Source of the DNA: Lysobacter antibioticus
GTDB lineage: Bacteria; Pseudomonadota; Gammaproteobacteria; Xanthomonadales; Xanthomonadaceae
Direction: 5' to 3'
Assembly: GCF_000731095.1 (NCBI RefSeq)
Contig: NZ_JMTZ01000022.1
Coordinates: forward strand, 1 to 64,000
DNA: 64,000 bases
Part shown: positions 35,360 to 45,800 of the stretch, one piece after another
Position numbering within the stretch: position 1 is the first letter of the stretch
Layout of the letters: the number at the start of each line of letters is the position of its first letter
Program-made: the position numbers and the translations under genes
Notes under the pieces: model-generated
Database searches by the model: none
What the model was told of the DNA's origin: nothing
What the model saw: the letters and a program-made list of their open reading frames with translations, nothing else

Positions 35360-36589
35360 ATGAGCGAGTCGTTGTTGGCGCAGGCGGGCACCGGCCTGCA
35401 GGACGTGCTCGCCACGCAACCGCACGCAGTGGTCGAACGCGACGGCGTGCGCTACACCTTGCTAGGCACCGCCCACGTATCGCAGGCCAGCGTCGACGCG
35501 GTGCGCGATGCGGTCGGCAGCGGCGCCTTCGATGCGGTCGCGGTCGAACTCGATCCGCAGCGCCTGCAGGCCCTGACCGATCCGGACGCGCTGGCCAAGC
35601 TCGACCTGATCCAGGTGATCCGTTCCGGCAAGACCGCACTGTTCGCCGCCAACCTGGCCTTGGCCGCATACCAGCGCCGGCTCGCCGAACAGCTCGGCAT
35701 CGAACCCGGCGCCGAGCTCAAGCGTGCGGTGCTGGAGGCGCGGCAGCGCGACCTGCCGGTGCACCTGATCGATCGCGAAGTCGGCCTGACCTTCAAACGC
35801 GCCTCCTCCAAGCTCGGTTTCTGGGGCCGGGCCAAGCTCGGTGTCGGCCTGATCAGCGGCCTGTTCGCCGCCGACGAGGTCGGCGAGGAAGAGATCGAGA
35901 AACTCAAGCAAGGCGACATGCTCGAATCGAGCTTCGGCGAATTCGCCGCCGAAAGCCCGGAGCTGTACGAGACCGTGATCGCCGAACGCGACCGCTACAT
36001 GGCCGCACGCCTGCGCGAGACCCACGGCGATGCGCGCGAAGTGCTGGCCGTGGTCGGCGCCGGCCACCTGCAAGGTCTGGCCCGGCATCTGCGCGAAGAC
36101 ACCGAAGACCCGGTCGCCCAACGCACCGCGCTCGAACAGGTCACCACCAAGAGCAAGGTGCCGTGGGTGATGATCGTGATCACCTCGCTGATCATCGCCG
36201 GCATCGCCTGGGGCTTCTGGAAGGGCGGCGCGGCGATGGGCGCCGACCTGCTGCTGCAATGGGTGCTGTTCACCGGCGGCCTGGCCGCGCTGGGCTGCCT
36301 GCTCGCCGGCGGCCATCCCTTCAGCATCATCACCGCCGCGGTGGTCGCCCCGTTGAAACCGTTCCGCCCCGGCGTGCCGACCGGCGCGCTCAGCGCCCTG
36401 GTCGAAGTGCATCGGCGCAAGCCGGCCTACGGCGACTTCATGGCGCTGCGCGACGACGCGCAGACGCTCAAAGGCTGGTACCGCAACCGCGTCGCCCGCG
36501 TGGTGCTGAACTTCATGCTGACCAACATCGGCACCGGCATCGGCGTGTGGCTGGCTGGGTTCCGCATCGCGAGCAAGCTGGTCGGTTAA
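35360..36589 (+). CDS. TraB/PrgY-family membrane protein
   Basis: 409-residue member of the TraB/PrgY/GumN-related family. The N-terminal soluble half opens YTLLGTAHVSQASVDAVRDA and has VELDPQRLQAL, then a Glu/Asp-rich helical part (EEIEKLKQG), the ERDRYMAARLRE segment and AVVGAGHLQGLARHL; these His/Glu motifs fit a metal-dependent protease-like fold. The C-terminal half has about four membrane segments (VPWVMIVITSLIIAGIAWGF onward). Enterococcal PrgY blocks pheromone activity; the bacterial role here is unknown. The ATG at 35360 is chosen since the earlier in-frame ATG at 35267 lies inside the terminator hairpin. Confidence 0.85.
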   Translation: MSESLLAQAGTGLQDVLATQPHAVVERDGVRYTLLGTAHVSQASVDAVRDAVGSGAFDAVAVELDPQRLQALTDPDALAKLDLIQVIRSGKTALFAANLALAAYQRRLAEQLGIEPGAELKRAVLEARQRDLPVHLIDREVGLTFKRASSKLGFWGRAKLGVGLISGLFAADEVGEEEIEKLKQGDMLESSFGEFAAESPELYETVIAERDRYMAARLRETHGDAREVLAVVGAGHLQGLARHLREDTEDPVAQRTALEQVTTKSKVPWVMIVITSLIIAGIAWGFWKGGAAMGADLLLQWVLFTGGLAALGCLLAGGHPFSIITAAVVAPLKPFRPGVPTGALSALVEVHRRKPAYGDFMALRDDAQTLKGWYRNRVARVVLNFMLTNIGTGIGVWLAGFRIASKLVG

Positions 36590-37006
36590 GGGGCGGGTTT
36601 AAGCGGCACAGCTTCGCCGTCACGCCCTATTGCCCCTTTTGTGAGGGGCAAGTGCCCGACGCGGGATTCGTTGCAGACGAGCAAACGGAGCGCGGAGGTT
36701 GCCTTCGTGCCGATGACGTTGCGTGGAAGTGCAAGAGCAAATCCCCCTTGCCCCCTCACAAAGGGGGAGGACTGTTACGCGGTGTGACTACAGTTGGAGC
36801 CACTGAACTCCTGTACCGCGAACGCCCTCGCGCAGAGCGAACCAGCAGTTTCATGCGCCGTACCTGTTGCCCCCTTTGGAAAGGGGGCAAGCGCCCGGCG
36901 CAGGATTCGTTGCAGACGAGAAAACGTAGCGCCGGGGATTTGCCTTCGTGCCGATTACGCTGCGCAGAAGCGGCTATCGGAGACGGAGCTTCCGTATCGC
37001 CAAGGC
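36590..37006. repeat. Intergenic space with a ~90-base direct repeat and G/C-run hairpins
   Basis: This gap of 417 bases contains two related units, 36631-36720 and 36868-36960. Both begin with a TGCCCC(TTT...)GGGGCA-type hairpin and then share GATTCGTTGCAGACGAG and TTGCCTTCGTGCCGAT, with scattered differences. Between them is another hairpin, CCCCCTT / AAGGGGG (36743-36767). No gene is credible here. The pattern looks like a small dispersed repeat family. Confidence 0.7.
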
Positions 37007-37813
37007 TCAACGAATCGGCAGTTTCAGGCGCCGTCCGTTCCAGTCCAGGACCACACCGTCGGTCCTGATCGCGACCAGCACGGCATCGCCGATGCGGCCG
37101 CCTTCGGACAGGCGCTGGCCGTCGATGATCACGAACCGCTGCGCCGGTGCGTCGTTCCACATGTGCATGCTCAGTTTGAGCGGCGGCAGCTGTTTGCGCT
37201 CGGCGGCCGGAAGGTCGGCGAGTAGCAGCAGGCCTTCGTTGCGTTCGACGGCCACCGGCGCCGGCGGCGCGGGCGGTGCTACCTGCAACGGTTCCGGCAC
37301 CGCGATGGGCGGCGCCGGCCGAGGTTCCGGCGCCGGCGGCGCGCGCGGCGCGACCGCGACGGTCTCTTTATTTGTCTCTCTCTCCGGCTTCGTATCCGCA
37401 GGCGCCGGGGGCGCTGGCGCCGCGACGACGGCCGGGCTCGCCGGCACCGGTGCGGGTGCTGCCGGCCTCTGCTCTGGTTCCGATTCTGATTCTGGCACCG
37501 GTTTGACCGGAGCAGCAGGCGACTCGGCGATCGCGGGCGCTTCGATCCGAGGCGGCCCGGCATCGGCGATCCGATCGCGCTGGCCGACTTCGCCCGTGCT
37601 ATCGGCGAGAGGTTCGACGGGCGGGCTCTGCCGGCTGCCGAACCACCAGGCAAGCGCAGCGACGACGACCGCAGCGAGCACCAGCCACCACCCGATCGGC
37701 GTGGATTGACGCTGCACGCGGGCGACCGGCGGCAGTTCCGCATACAGGTCGGGCGACTCGCCGCGGCGGCGTTCGGCCTCGGATTTGCGCAGGGCTTCGA
37801 GAATCAACGACAT
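37007..37813 (-). CDS. gspB: GspB-type general secretion pathway protein
   Basis: 268-residue inner-membrane protein. The opening MSLILEALRKSEAERRRG is the exact hallmark of GspB/ExeB. A membrane segment (WWLVLAAVVVAALAWWFG) at about 43-60 precedes a long Pro/Ala-rich periplasmic linker. The C-terminal domain (PPLKLSMHMWNDAPAQRFVI, IGDAVLVAIRTDGVVLDWNG) is the GspB fold that resembles GspC HR-type domains. With GspA it helps insert the type II secretion secretin through peptidoglycan. It is 3 bases downstream of gspA. Confidence 0.9.
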   Translation of the reverse strand: MSLILEALRKSEAERRRGESPDLYAELPPVARVQRQSTPIGWWLVLAAVVVAALAWWFGSRQSPPVEPLADSTGEVGQRDRIADAGPPRIEAPAIAESPAAPVKPVPESESEPEQRPAAPAPVPASPAVVAAPAPPAPADTKPERETNKETVAVAPRAPPAPEPRPAPPIAVPEPLQVAPPAPPAPVAVERNEGLLLLADLPAAERKQLPPLKLSMHMWNDAPAQRFVIIDGQRLSEGGRIGDAVLVAIRTDGVVLDWNGRRLKLPIR

Positions 37814-37816
37814 CCT

Positions 37817-39508
37817 TTACTCCAGCACCGACTGCAGACGCGGGCCTGCGTCGCCGGACGACAGCGCCAGCATGGTCTCCGGACCGACGACGCCGTCGCT
37901 GAGCAAACCGCGTGCGGTCTGGAAACGACGCACGTCCTCGATGCTCGCGCCACCGGCCGCGGTCGCGCCGAGCCGCGTGCGCAACCACTCGCCGCGTACA
38001 CCGCCGGCGCGCGGCGACAACGACGACGCCAAGCCCTCCGGGCCGCGCCATACAGCGGCATACTCGCCAGTCCATAAACGTTCGAGTGCGGCGCGCTCAG
38101 TGTCGAATGAAGTCCCGTCCAGCGACAAACGCACCTTGCTCGCATCTACCCCGCTCAGCAGCACCCAGGGGTCGCGGACGCCGAGGCGCAGATGCAGCAG
38201 CACCGGACGGCCGAACTGGACCAGTTTTTCCAGACTCGCCTCGCCGCGCAGGCAATAGACTCCAGGAGCGATAGGAGGGACACATCGCGATGCTGCGGCA
38301 ACGGCCGCCTCATCCGTCGGCAGCTGCCACGCGCTCAGCAACTGCCGCCATGCCGGTAGCGAAGCGACCTCGGCCGCAGCGACACGCTGCGCGAAAGCGG
38401 TCTCGTCCAAATGCGGCGTTGCAGTCGGGTCCTTCGCTACAGCCGCCCGTTCCGTACTCGCTTCGGTCTTCGCTGCCGATGGCGTCTTATCCGCATCCGT
38501 GGTTCCGGCCTGGCCGCGCGGCTTGGCCGAGGTCTTCGCGATGAGCGCGCTGTTCCCCGCCCCGGCCTGGCCCGTCGATGCGTTCGCCGTGGCCGGTGGC
38601 GGCTGTGTCCACCACCACAGCGCGCCGAGCGCCAACGCCACTATGGCCGCGGCAGAAAGAATGGCGAGGCGTTGATGCGAAACGCCTCGCTGGCTCGGCG
38701 CCAGCGCTTCGGCAGCGGCCCGGTTCACGGTGCTCTCGTCGACCTGGATGTTGTCGTGAGCGTAACCGCCGAGCAAAGCGCGCTCGGCGATCACGTTGAT
38801 CAGTCTCGGCACGCCGCCGGAATGCGCGTGAATGCGCTTGATCGCGCCGGGCGTGAACGGCAAGCGCTGACCGCCCGCGATGCGGTAGCGATGGCGCAGG
38901 AAGGCCGTGGTTTCGTCCGCGCTCAACGGGGTCAAGTGGAAACGCGCGGTGATGCGCTGCGAGAGTTGGCGCATGTCGGGGCGCGCGAGCATGACGCGCA
39001 GCTCCGGCTGGCCGAGCAGGATGATCTGCAGCAGCTTCTGGGTATCGGTTTCCAGGTTGGTCAGCAACCGCACCTGCTCCAGCGCTTCCAGCGAGAGGTT
39101 TTGCGCCTCGTCGATGATCAACACCACCCGCAGGCCCTGCGCATAGGCGCCGAGCAGGTAGGCATTGAGCGCGTCGACCAAGGCCTTGACGCTGCCGCGC
39201 TTGCCGGCCAGATCGAGGTGCAGTTCCTCGCAGATCGTTTCCAGCAGCTCGACCGGGGTCAGGCGCGGGTTCAGCACCAGGGCGACGTGGGTCTTCTCCG
39301 GCAGTTGTTCGAGCAGCAACCGGCACAGGGTGGTCTTGCCGGTGCCGACTTCGCCGGTGAGCTGGACGAAACCGCCGCCCCCACCCTGGCCGATGCCGAA
39401 CAGCAGGTGCGCGAGCGCATCCCGGTGACGCTCGCTGAGAAACACGAAGCGCGGGTCGGGGGTGATCGAGAACGGCGGCTCCTTCAGGCCATAGTGCTCG
39501 AGGTACAT
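37817..39508 (-). CDS. gspA: GspA/ExeA ATPase with peptidoglycan-binding tail
   Basis: 563-residue AAA-type ATPase. The start at 39508 gives MYLEHYGLKEPPFSITPDPR, the standard ExeA opening; the longer frame upstream is not family-like. Walker A is GEVGTGKTT (52-60), Walker B VVLIIDEAQNLS, then the sensor segment QIILLGQPELR. A membrane segment (LAILSAAAIVALALGALWWW) lies near residue 310, and the end (DVRRFQTARGLLSDGVVGPETML) is a peptidoglycan-binding domain. It works with GspB in secretin assembly. No other gsp/xps gene is in the window. Confidence 0.92.
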   Translation of the reverse strand: MYLEHYGLKEPPFSITPDPRFVFLSERHRDALAHLLFGIGQGGGGGFVQLTGEVGTGKTTLCRLLLEQLPEKTHVALVLNPRLTPVELLETICEELHLDLAGKRGSVKALVDALNAYLLGAYAQGLRVVLIIDEAQNLSLEALEQVRLLTNLETDTQKLLQIILLGQPELRVMLARPDMRQLSQRITARFHLTPLSADETTAFLRHRYRIAGGQRLPFTPGAIKRIHAHSGGVPRLINVIAERALLGGYAHDNIQVDESTVNRAAAEALAPSQRGVSHQRLAILSAAAIVALALGALWWWTQPPPATANASTGQAGAGNSALIAKTSAKPRGQAGTTDADKTPSAAKTEASTERAAVAKDPTATPHLDETAFAQRVAAAEVASLPAWRQLLSAWQLPTDEAAVAAASRCVPPIAPGVYCLRGEASLEKLVQFGRPVLLHLRLGVRDPWVLLSGVDASKVRLSLDGTSFDTERAALERLWTGEYAAVWRGPEGLASSLSPRAGGVRGEWLRTRLGATAAGGASIEDVRRFQTARGLLSDGVVGPETMLALSSGDAGPRLQSVLE

Positions 39509-39745
39509 GCGCGTCGTCGTGGCTTCGAGGCGCTTAGCCTGCCACGAATCGGGGGCATCGTCGCTGCGAGGCAGCGCACGGATTCGGCGGTCGCGCCTCG
39601 CGAACGGGGTGCCGCAATGCCCAGGTCCGAGCGGGCCTCTCGGCCGGGGTGGCCGGCCGCGCCCCTCGTACAGGGGCACGGCCATGCGCTCAGGCCGCAC
39701 TTCGCAGGTGGGTCGGCGGCTCAGGCCTATGGGCGAATCTGCCGC

Positions 39746-42700
39746 TCAAACCGGCAATCCAGCGCCCTCGCCCGCCTGCGCATCCGACGCTGCGGACTTG
39801 CCGCGCGCCCGGCCTACGATCCGGGCGGTGCCGGCACGCATATCGTCGAGGATGCTGTAGATCGTCGGCAGGAACAGCAGGCTGACCACGGTCGAGAACG
39901 CCAGGCCGCCGGCCACCGCGCGCGCCATCGGCGAATAGGCCAGGCCGCCCAGCACCACGGTGTCGCTCAACGAAATCGGCACCATCGCCAGGATCGCCGT
40001 GCCCATGGTCATCATGATCGGGCGCAGGCGCTCGCGGCTGCCTTCGACCAGGGCCTCGTTGCGCGACAGGCCGCGTCTGCGCAGGTTGTTGATGTGCTCG
40101 ACCATGACGATGCCGTTGTTCACCACCACGCCCATCAGCACCAGGATGCCGATGAAGGCCATGACCGTGAACGAACTGCCGGTCAGCCAGAACAACCAGA
40201 ACACGCCGAAGATCGAGAACACCACGCAGCTCATGATCGCCGCCGGGAACAGCAGCGACTCGAACACCGCCGCCATCACCACGTAGATCATCACCAGGGC
40301 GATGATGAGGTTGAACATCATCTGCTTGCCCGCGTCGTCGTCGCGCTCGAACGAGCTGCCGTCGAAGCTGTAGCTGTAGCCGGCCGGGAAGGCGATCTTC
40401 TTCAGCGCTTCCTCCATTGCCTTGCGCGCGTCCGGCGTGGTCGCCTTGCCGTTGAGGCTGGCCAGGATGGTCAGCGTGGTCTGCCGGTCGTTGCGGTTGA
40501 TCTGGCTCGCGGTCGGGCGCAGGTTGACGTCGACCATCGCCAGCAGCGGCACGCTGCGACCGTCGCTGGAACGCACGGTGAACTCGGCCAGATTCTCGAT
40601 GCCGTACTTTTCCGCGCCGGCGAAACGCGCCCACACCGGCACTTCGGTTTCCCCGCGCTGGAAGTCGCGCAACTGCGCGCCGCGCAGCGCCAAGCCGACG
40701 AAGCGCGAGACCTCCTCGACGCTGAAACCGAACGACGCCGCGCGTTCGCGGTCTACCTTCACGTTGAGCTCGGTATTGCGGTCGCCGACGTCCACGCGCA
40801 CATCGCGCAGCTCGGGGCGGCGCGCGAGCATCGGGATGATGTCGCGGGCCAGTTCGGTCAGCGTCTCGGTCGAGTCGCCGACCAACTGGACCTGGACGTT
40901 CTTGCCCCCGCCCTGACCACCGTCCTGATCCTGGCCCACGCTGATCTCGGCCTTGGCCGATTTCGGCAGCGCCTTGGCGATCGCGTCGACCAGCGGCTTG
41001 TTGTTTTCGACTTCGTTCTCGTTGAACTGCAAACGCGTGCCGCCCTCGCGCCCTTGCTCGCTGAAGAACGAATAGATCTGCTTGATGTGGTACTGCTTGC
41101 GCCGCGCCTCCAGGAATTGCTCGACCTTGAGGATCTCCTGCGACATCTGTTCGCGGGTGTAGCTGCCCTTCCATTGGTATCCGATGAAGGCTTCCTTGCC
41201 GCCGTCGTTGCCGAACATGTCGAACTTGGTCTGGGTCGCCGGAAACAGGCTGATAAGCACCACCAGCGCGATGCCGATCACGCTGAGGCCGCGATGCTCC
41301 AGGGTCCAGCGCAGGAACCGCGCATACGAGCGCTGCAGCCACGGGATCAGCCCGGTGGTGGTGTTGACCGCGGGCGGCGTCTTCATCCGCGCCGAGATCA
41401 TCGGAATCAGACTCACCGCGACCAGCCACGACGCCAGCAGCGAGACCGAAATCGTGATGGCGATCTGCGACATGAAGATGCTGATGTCGTTGGTTTCGCC
41501 GATCAGGTTGGGCAGGAACACGATGCAGTGGCACAAGGTGCCGGCCGACAGCGCGATGGCGACGTGGCGCGTGCCCAGGATCGAGGCCAGCTGCGGCTGC
41601 TCGGGCATCTTCTCGCGTTCCTGGTAGATGCTCTCGACCACGACCACGGCGTTGTCGACCAGCATGCCCACCGCAAGCAGCAAGCCCATCAGCGACAACA
41701 CGTTGAGGGTCACGCCGATGAAGTGCATGAAGCCCAAGGTCATCACGAAGCAGATCGGGATCGCCAGGGTCACCATCAGGGTGGAGGGCCAGTGGCGCAG
41801 GAAGAAGAACAGCACCGCGATCGACAGCAGCAGGCCGATCGCGCCGGCTTCGCCCAGCTCCAGCAGGGAGCTGGTCACGTCCTCGCCCTGGTTCTGCACC
41901 ACCTTGATCTCGATGTTGCTGAGCGCCGGCTGGGCGCGGATCGCCTCGACTTCGGCCAAGGCCAGTTTCGACACCTCCACCAGATTGGCGCTGCGTTCCT
42001 TGAAGATGTCCAGGCCGATCGCCGGGCGGCCGTCGAGACGCCGGCCGGTCTCCAGACGCGCGGGCTTGAGCCGCACGTCGGCGATGTCGCGCAGCTTGAG
42101 GCCGCTGGTGTTGATGACCAGGTTGCGGAACTGCTCCAGGTCGGCGACCTGCCCGATCGGCTGCACCCGCAGCCGTCGTCCGCCGTCCTCGATCTGGCCG
42201 GCGGAAATCGAGAAGTTGAGCGCCTGCAGGCTCTTGGTCAGGGTATTGAGATCGACGCCGTGCGCGACCATGCGGTCGGGCAGGATCGCGATCTCGACCT
42301 CGTTGGGCGATGCGCCGCCGATTTCGACCTTGGCCACGCCGGGAATGCGCTCCAGGCGACGCTTGAACTCGCGGTCGATCAGGTCGTACTCGCGGCTGAG
42401 GTCCATGTCGCCGGCCAGCCGCACTTGCAGGATCGCCTGGTCGGCGCTCGACCACTTGAACACGAAGTAGCGCTGAAAGCCCTCGGGCAGATCGTCGACG
42501 ATAGCGTCGATGCGTTCGCGCGCCTCCGAGGCCGCGATGGCGATATCGCGGTCCCAGTCCTTGAACTCCATCTGGATGGTCGCGGAGTCCGAGGTAGCGC
42601 TGCCGCGCATGGTCTTGATGCCGGTCATCGTCGCCAGCGCCTCTTCGGCGGGGCGCAGGATGGTGCGCTCGACTTCTTCCGGGGTGGACCCGTCGTAAGG

Positions 42701-42847
42701 CAGTTGCACCACCAGGAACGGCGCGGTGATGTCCGGCAGCGACTCCAGCGGCAGGCGCACCGCCGCGATCAGGCCGATCACGAACATCGACACGAACAAC
42801 ATGATGGTCGTGATCGGCCGCTTGATGCTGATCTCGGCAACGCTCAT
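39746..42847 (-). CDS. RND efflux permease A
   Basis: 1033-residue inner-membrane RND transporter of the AcrB/hydrophobe-amphiphile superfamily with twelve predicted membrane helices in two repeats. It starts MSVAEISIKRPITTIMLFVS; the proton-relay region contains GLLLAVGMLVDNAVVVVESI, and the repeat at the C-terminal half GILVLMGVVVNNGIVMVEHI. The standard AcrB Asp pair is reduced to one Asp in the first helix, as in many RND-2 proteins. It is the last gene of the operon, one base after the second permease. Substrate not deducible. Confidence 0.9.
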   Translation of the reverse strand: MSVAEISIKRPITTIMLFVSMFVIGLIAAVRLPLESLPDITAPFLVVQLPYDGSTPEEVERTILRPAEEALATMTGIKTMRGSATSDSATIQMEFKDWDRDIAIAASEARERIDAIVDDLPEGFQRYFVFKWSSADQAILQVRLAGDMDLSREYDLIDREFKRRLERIPGVAKVEIGGASPNEVEIAILPDRMVAHGVDLNTLTKSLQALNFSISAGQIEDGGRRLRVQPIGQVADLEQFRNLVINTSGLKLRDIADVRLKPARLETGRRLDGRPAIGLDIFKERSANLVEVSKLALAEVEAIRAQPALSNIEIKVVQNQGEDVTSSLLELGEAGAIGLLLSIAVLFFFLRHWPSTLMVTLAIPICFVMTLGFMHFIGVTLNVLSLMGLLLAVGMLVDNAVVVVESIYQEREKMPEQPQLASILGTRHVAIALSAGTLCHCIVFLPNLIGETNDISIFMSQIAITISVSLLASWLVAVSLIPMISARMKTPPAVNTTTGLIPWLQRSYARFLRWTLEHRGLSVIGIALVVLISLFPATQTKFDMFGNDGGKEAFIGYQWKGSYTREQMSQEILKVEQFLEARRKQYHIKQIYSFFSEQGREGGTRLQFNENEVENNKPLVDAIAKALPKSAKAEISVGQDQDGGQGGGKNVQVQLVGDSTETLTELARDIIPMLARRPELRDVRVDVGDRNTELNVKVDRERAASFGFSVEEVSRFVGLALRGAQLRDFQRGETEVPVWARFAGAEKYGIENLAEFTVRSSDGRSVPLLAMVDVNLRPTASQINRNDRQTTLTILASLNGKATTPDARKAMEEALKKIAFPAGYSYSFDGSSFERDDDAGKQMMFNLIIALVMIYVVMAAVFESLLFPAAIMSCVVFSIFGVFWLFWLTGSSFTVMAFIGILVLMGVVVNNGIVMVEHINNLRRRGLSRNEALVEGSRERLRPIMMTMGTAILAMVPISLSDTVVLGGLAYSPMARAVAGGLAFSTVVSLLFLPTIYSILDDMRAGTARIVGRARGKSAASDAQAGEGAGLPV

Positions 42848-42848
42848 G

Positions 42849-45800
42849 TCAATGCGCCTCTGCCAGCGGATCGTTGTCGTGGCCGATCTTGTCGGCGGCC
42901 ACTCTGGCTTCGCGCTCGGCCTTGCGCACGCGGTTGCGGTAATACTCGTCGCCGCGGCGGTCGAGCAGGTCGTAGACCACCGGGATCACCACCAGGGTCA
43001 ACAGGGTCGATACCAGCAGGCCGCCGATCACCGTGATCGCCATCGGCGAGCGCACTTCGGCGCCCTCGCCGGTGGCGATCGCCAGCGGCAGGAAACCGAA
43101 CAAGGTGCACAGGGTGGTCATGATGATGGGGCGCAGTCGCGAGCGCGCGCCCTCGATCAGGGCCTCGCGCTTGGGCATGCCGTGCTCGCGCAACTGGTTG
43201 ACCTTGTCGATCAGGATGATCGCGTTCTTCACCACCAGGCCGACCAGCAGGATCAAGCCGATGAACACCACCACCGACACCGCCGAACGGGTCAGCAGCA
43301 GCGCCAGCACGGCGCCGACCAGGGCCAGCGGGATGGTGAACAAGATCACGAACGGATGCAGCAGCGACTCGAACTGCGACGCCATGACCAGATACACCAG
43401 GAAGATCGCCAGACCGAACGCGAACAACAGCGAGTTGATCGACTGCTGCAGTTCCTCGCCCTGGCCGCCGATGTGCATGCGCACTTCCGCGCTCAGCGGT
43501 TGCTCGCGGACCAGCTTCTGTACTTCGGCAATGGCGCCGCCGAGGTCGATATCGCGCAGGTTCGAGGACACGATCGCCACGCGCACCTGATCGGCACGGT
43601 GGATCTCGCTGGGACCGCTGGTGGCGACGACGTCGGCCACCGACTCCAGGGTCACCGGGCGGTTGCTGCCGGGATTGACGATCAGGCGCCGGATGCTATC
43701 GATCGAGGCGCGGTCGGACTCGCGGGCGCGCACCAGCACGTCGATCTTGCGGTCGCGGAAGCTGTAGCGCGTGGCGACGTCGCCGCGCACTTTCTTCACC
43801 ACCACGTCGGCGATATCGCGGGTGGCCAGGCCGAACGCGCCGGCGCGGTCCTGGTCGAAACGGATCTGGATCTCCGGGAAGCCCTGTTCGACCGTAGATT
43901 TGACGTCGGCGAAATGCGGGCTGCCGCGCAACAACTTGGCCATGTGCTGGCCGGCGCGCTGAATGGTTTCCAGGTCCTGGCCGCGCAACTCGATTTCCAG
44001 CGGCGTGGAGAAGCTGAAGAGCTGCGGCCGTGCGAAGTCGACCTGCGCGCCGGGATGGCCCTGCATGGTGCGGCGCAGGCGCTCGGTTTCTTCGGCTTCG
44101 ATCTCCTTGCTGCCGCCGTCGGCCATCACCACGGTGATCTTGCCGATGTTCTCGCCGCTCTCGGTCGGGTTGGCGTCCAGGCGCGTACCGCTGCCGCTGA
44201 CGCCGAACCAGGCGTGGATACCCGGGTCCTTGGCGTGCTTCTCCTGGATTTCGCGCACCAGCCGGTCGGTCTCGCGCAAGGGCGTGCCCGGCGGCAGCTT
44301 GACGGTCATGTCGAAGCGGTCCTGGGCCAACTGCGGAATCAGGTCGGCGCCGAGCAGCGGCACCGCCGCCAGAGTCGCCACGAAGGCCGCGCCGGCCAGG
44401 CCGAGCACCAGCACCCGATGGCCCATCGCCGCCGGCAACAGCTTCAGATAGCCGCGTTCGGCGCGCTCGTAAGGCGCCATCGCCAGATCGCTGGCCTTGC
44501 CCATGACCGGCCCGACCACCGCACCGAGGACGCGCCAAACGCGCGTCACCGCCCAGGCGATGCCGAAGAAGGTCCCGCGCACCGCCGTAGCGATCGCATA
44601 AGGCGGCCACGCCAGCACCTTCAGCAACCGGTTGCGCGGCTGCCAGCGCGGATGCGGCGCTTCTTCCTGGAAGCCTAGCGTCGGCCGGCCACGCAATGCA
44701 CTCAGCATCGGGATCAGGGTCATCGATACGATCAACGAGATGCCGATCGCCAAAGCCACGGTCAAGGCCTGGTCGCGGAACAACTGGCCGGCGATGCCTT
44801 CGACGAACACCAGCGGCAGGAACACCGCGATCGTGGTCAGGGTCGAGGCGACCACCGCCATGCTGACCTCGCGGGTACCGGTGACGGCCGCTTCGAGAAT
44901 GCCGAGCCCGCGTTCGCGCGCCTTGGCGATGCTCTCCAATACGACGATCGAATCGTCCACCACCAGGCCGGTGGCCAACGCCAGGCCGCCCAGCGACATC
45001 ACGTTGAGGCTCAGCCCCAGGCGATCCATGAAGAAGAACGTGGCGATGATCGAGACCGGCAGCGACAGGCCGATCACGAAGGTGCTCCAGCCGTCGCGCA
45101 GGAACAGAAAGATGATCAAGACCGCCAGGAAACCGCCGATCACCGCATCTTTCTTGACGTCGGCGATGGCGTGGCGGATGAACTGCGACTGGTCGTCGAT
45201 CGTGGTCAGTTCCACGTCCGGCGGAATCTGCTCCTTGATCTGCTTCAGGCGTTCCTGGATCGCGTCGGCGGTGGCGACGGTGTTGGCGTCGCCTTCCTTG
45301 TAGATCGCCAGTTCGACCGCTTCGGTGCCTCCCAGGCGGATGATCGCCTCGCGCTCCTTGAAGCTCTGGCGGACCTCGGCGATGTCCTTCAGACGCACCG
45401 GCTTGCCGCCGGCCGCGGTGCTCTGCTCGCCCGAGGACGCGCTCTGCACCGAAGCCGCCGCTGCCATCGCGTCGGCCGAACCGGAAGCCGCGGCCACGCG
45501 CGCCATTTCCGCGGCGGCGTCGGCCGCGGCATTGCCGCCGGCCTTCTGCGTGGTCACCAGCATCTCGCGGATTTCCGGCACGCTGGCGAATTCGTTGACG
45601 GTGCGCACCAGATAGCGCTGCGCGCCCTCTTCCAGGCGCCCGCCGGAAATGTTGATGTTTTCCTGCTTCAGGCGCTGGATGACGGTGTCGATCGGCAGGT
45701 TGAGCTGGGAAATCTTCTGCTGGTCGATATCGACCTGGATCTCGTCCTCGAGACCGCCGCCGACCTTGACCGCGGCGACACCGTCGACCGGTTCGAGCTT

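Noticed and set aside
38411-43036. A 1541-codon open frame on the plus strand
   Set aside because: It is antisense to gspA and the RND permease. It is Gln/His/Arg-rich without domains, the usual mirror of GC-rich coding sequence.
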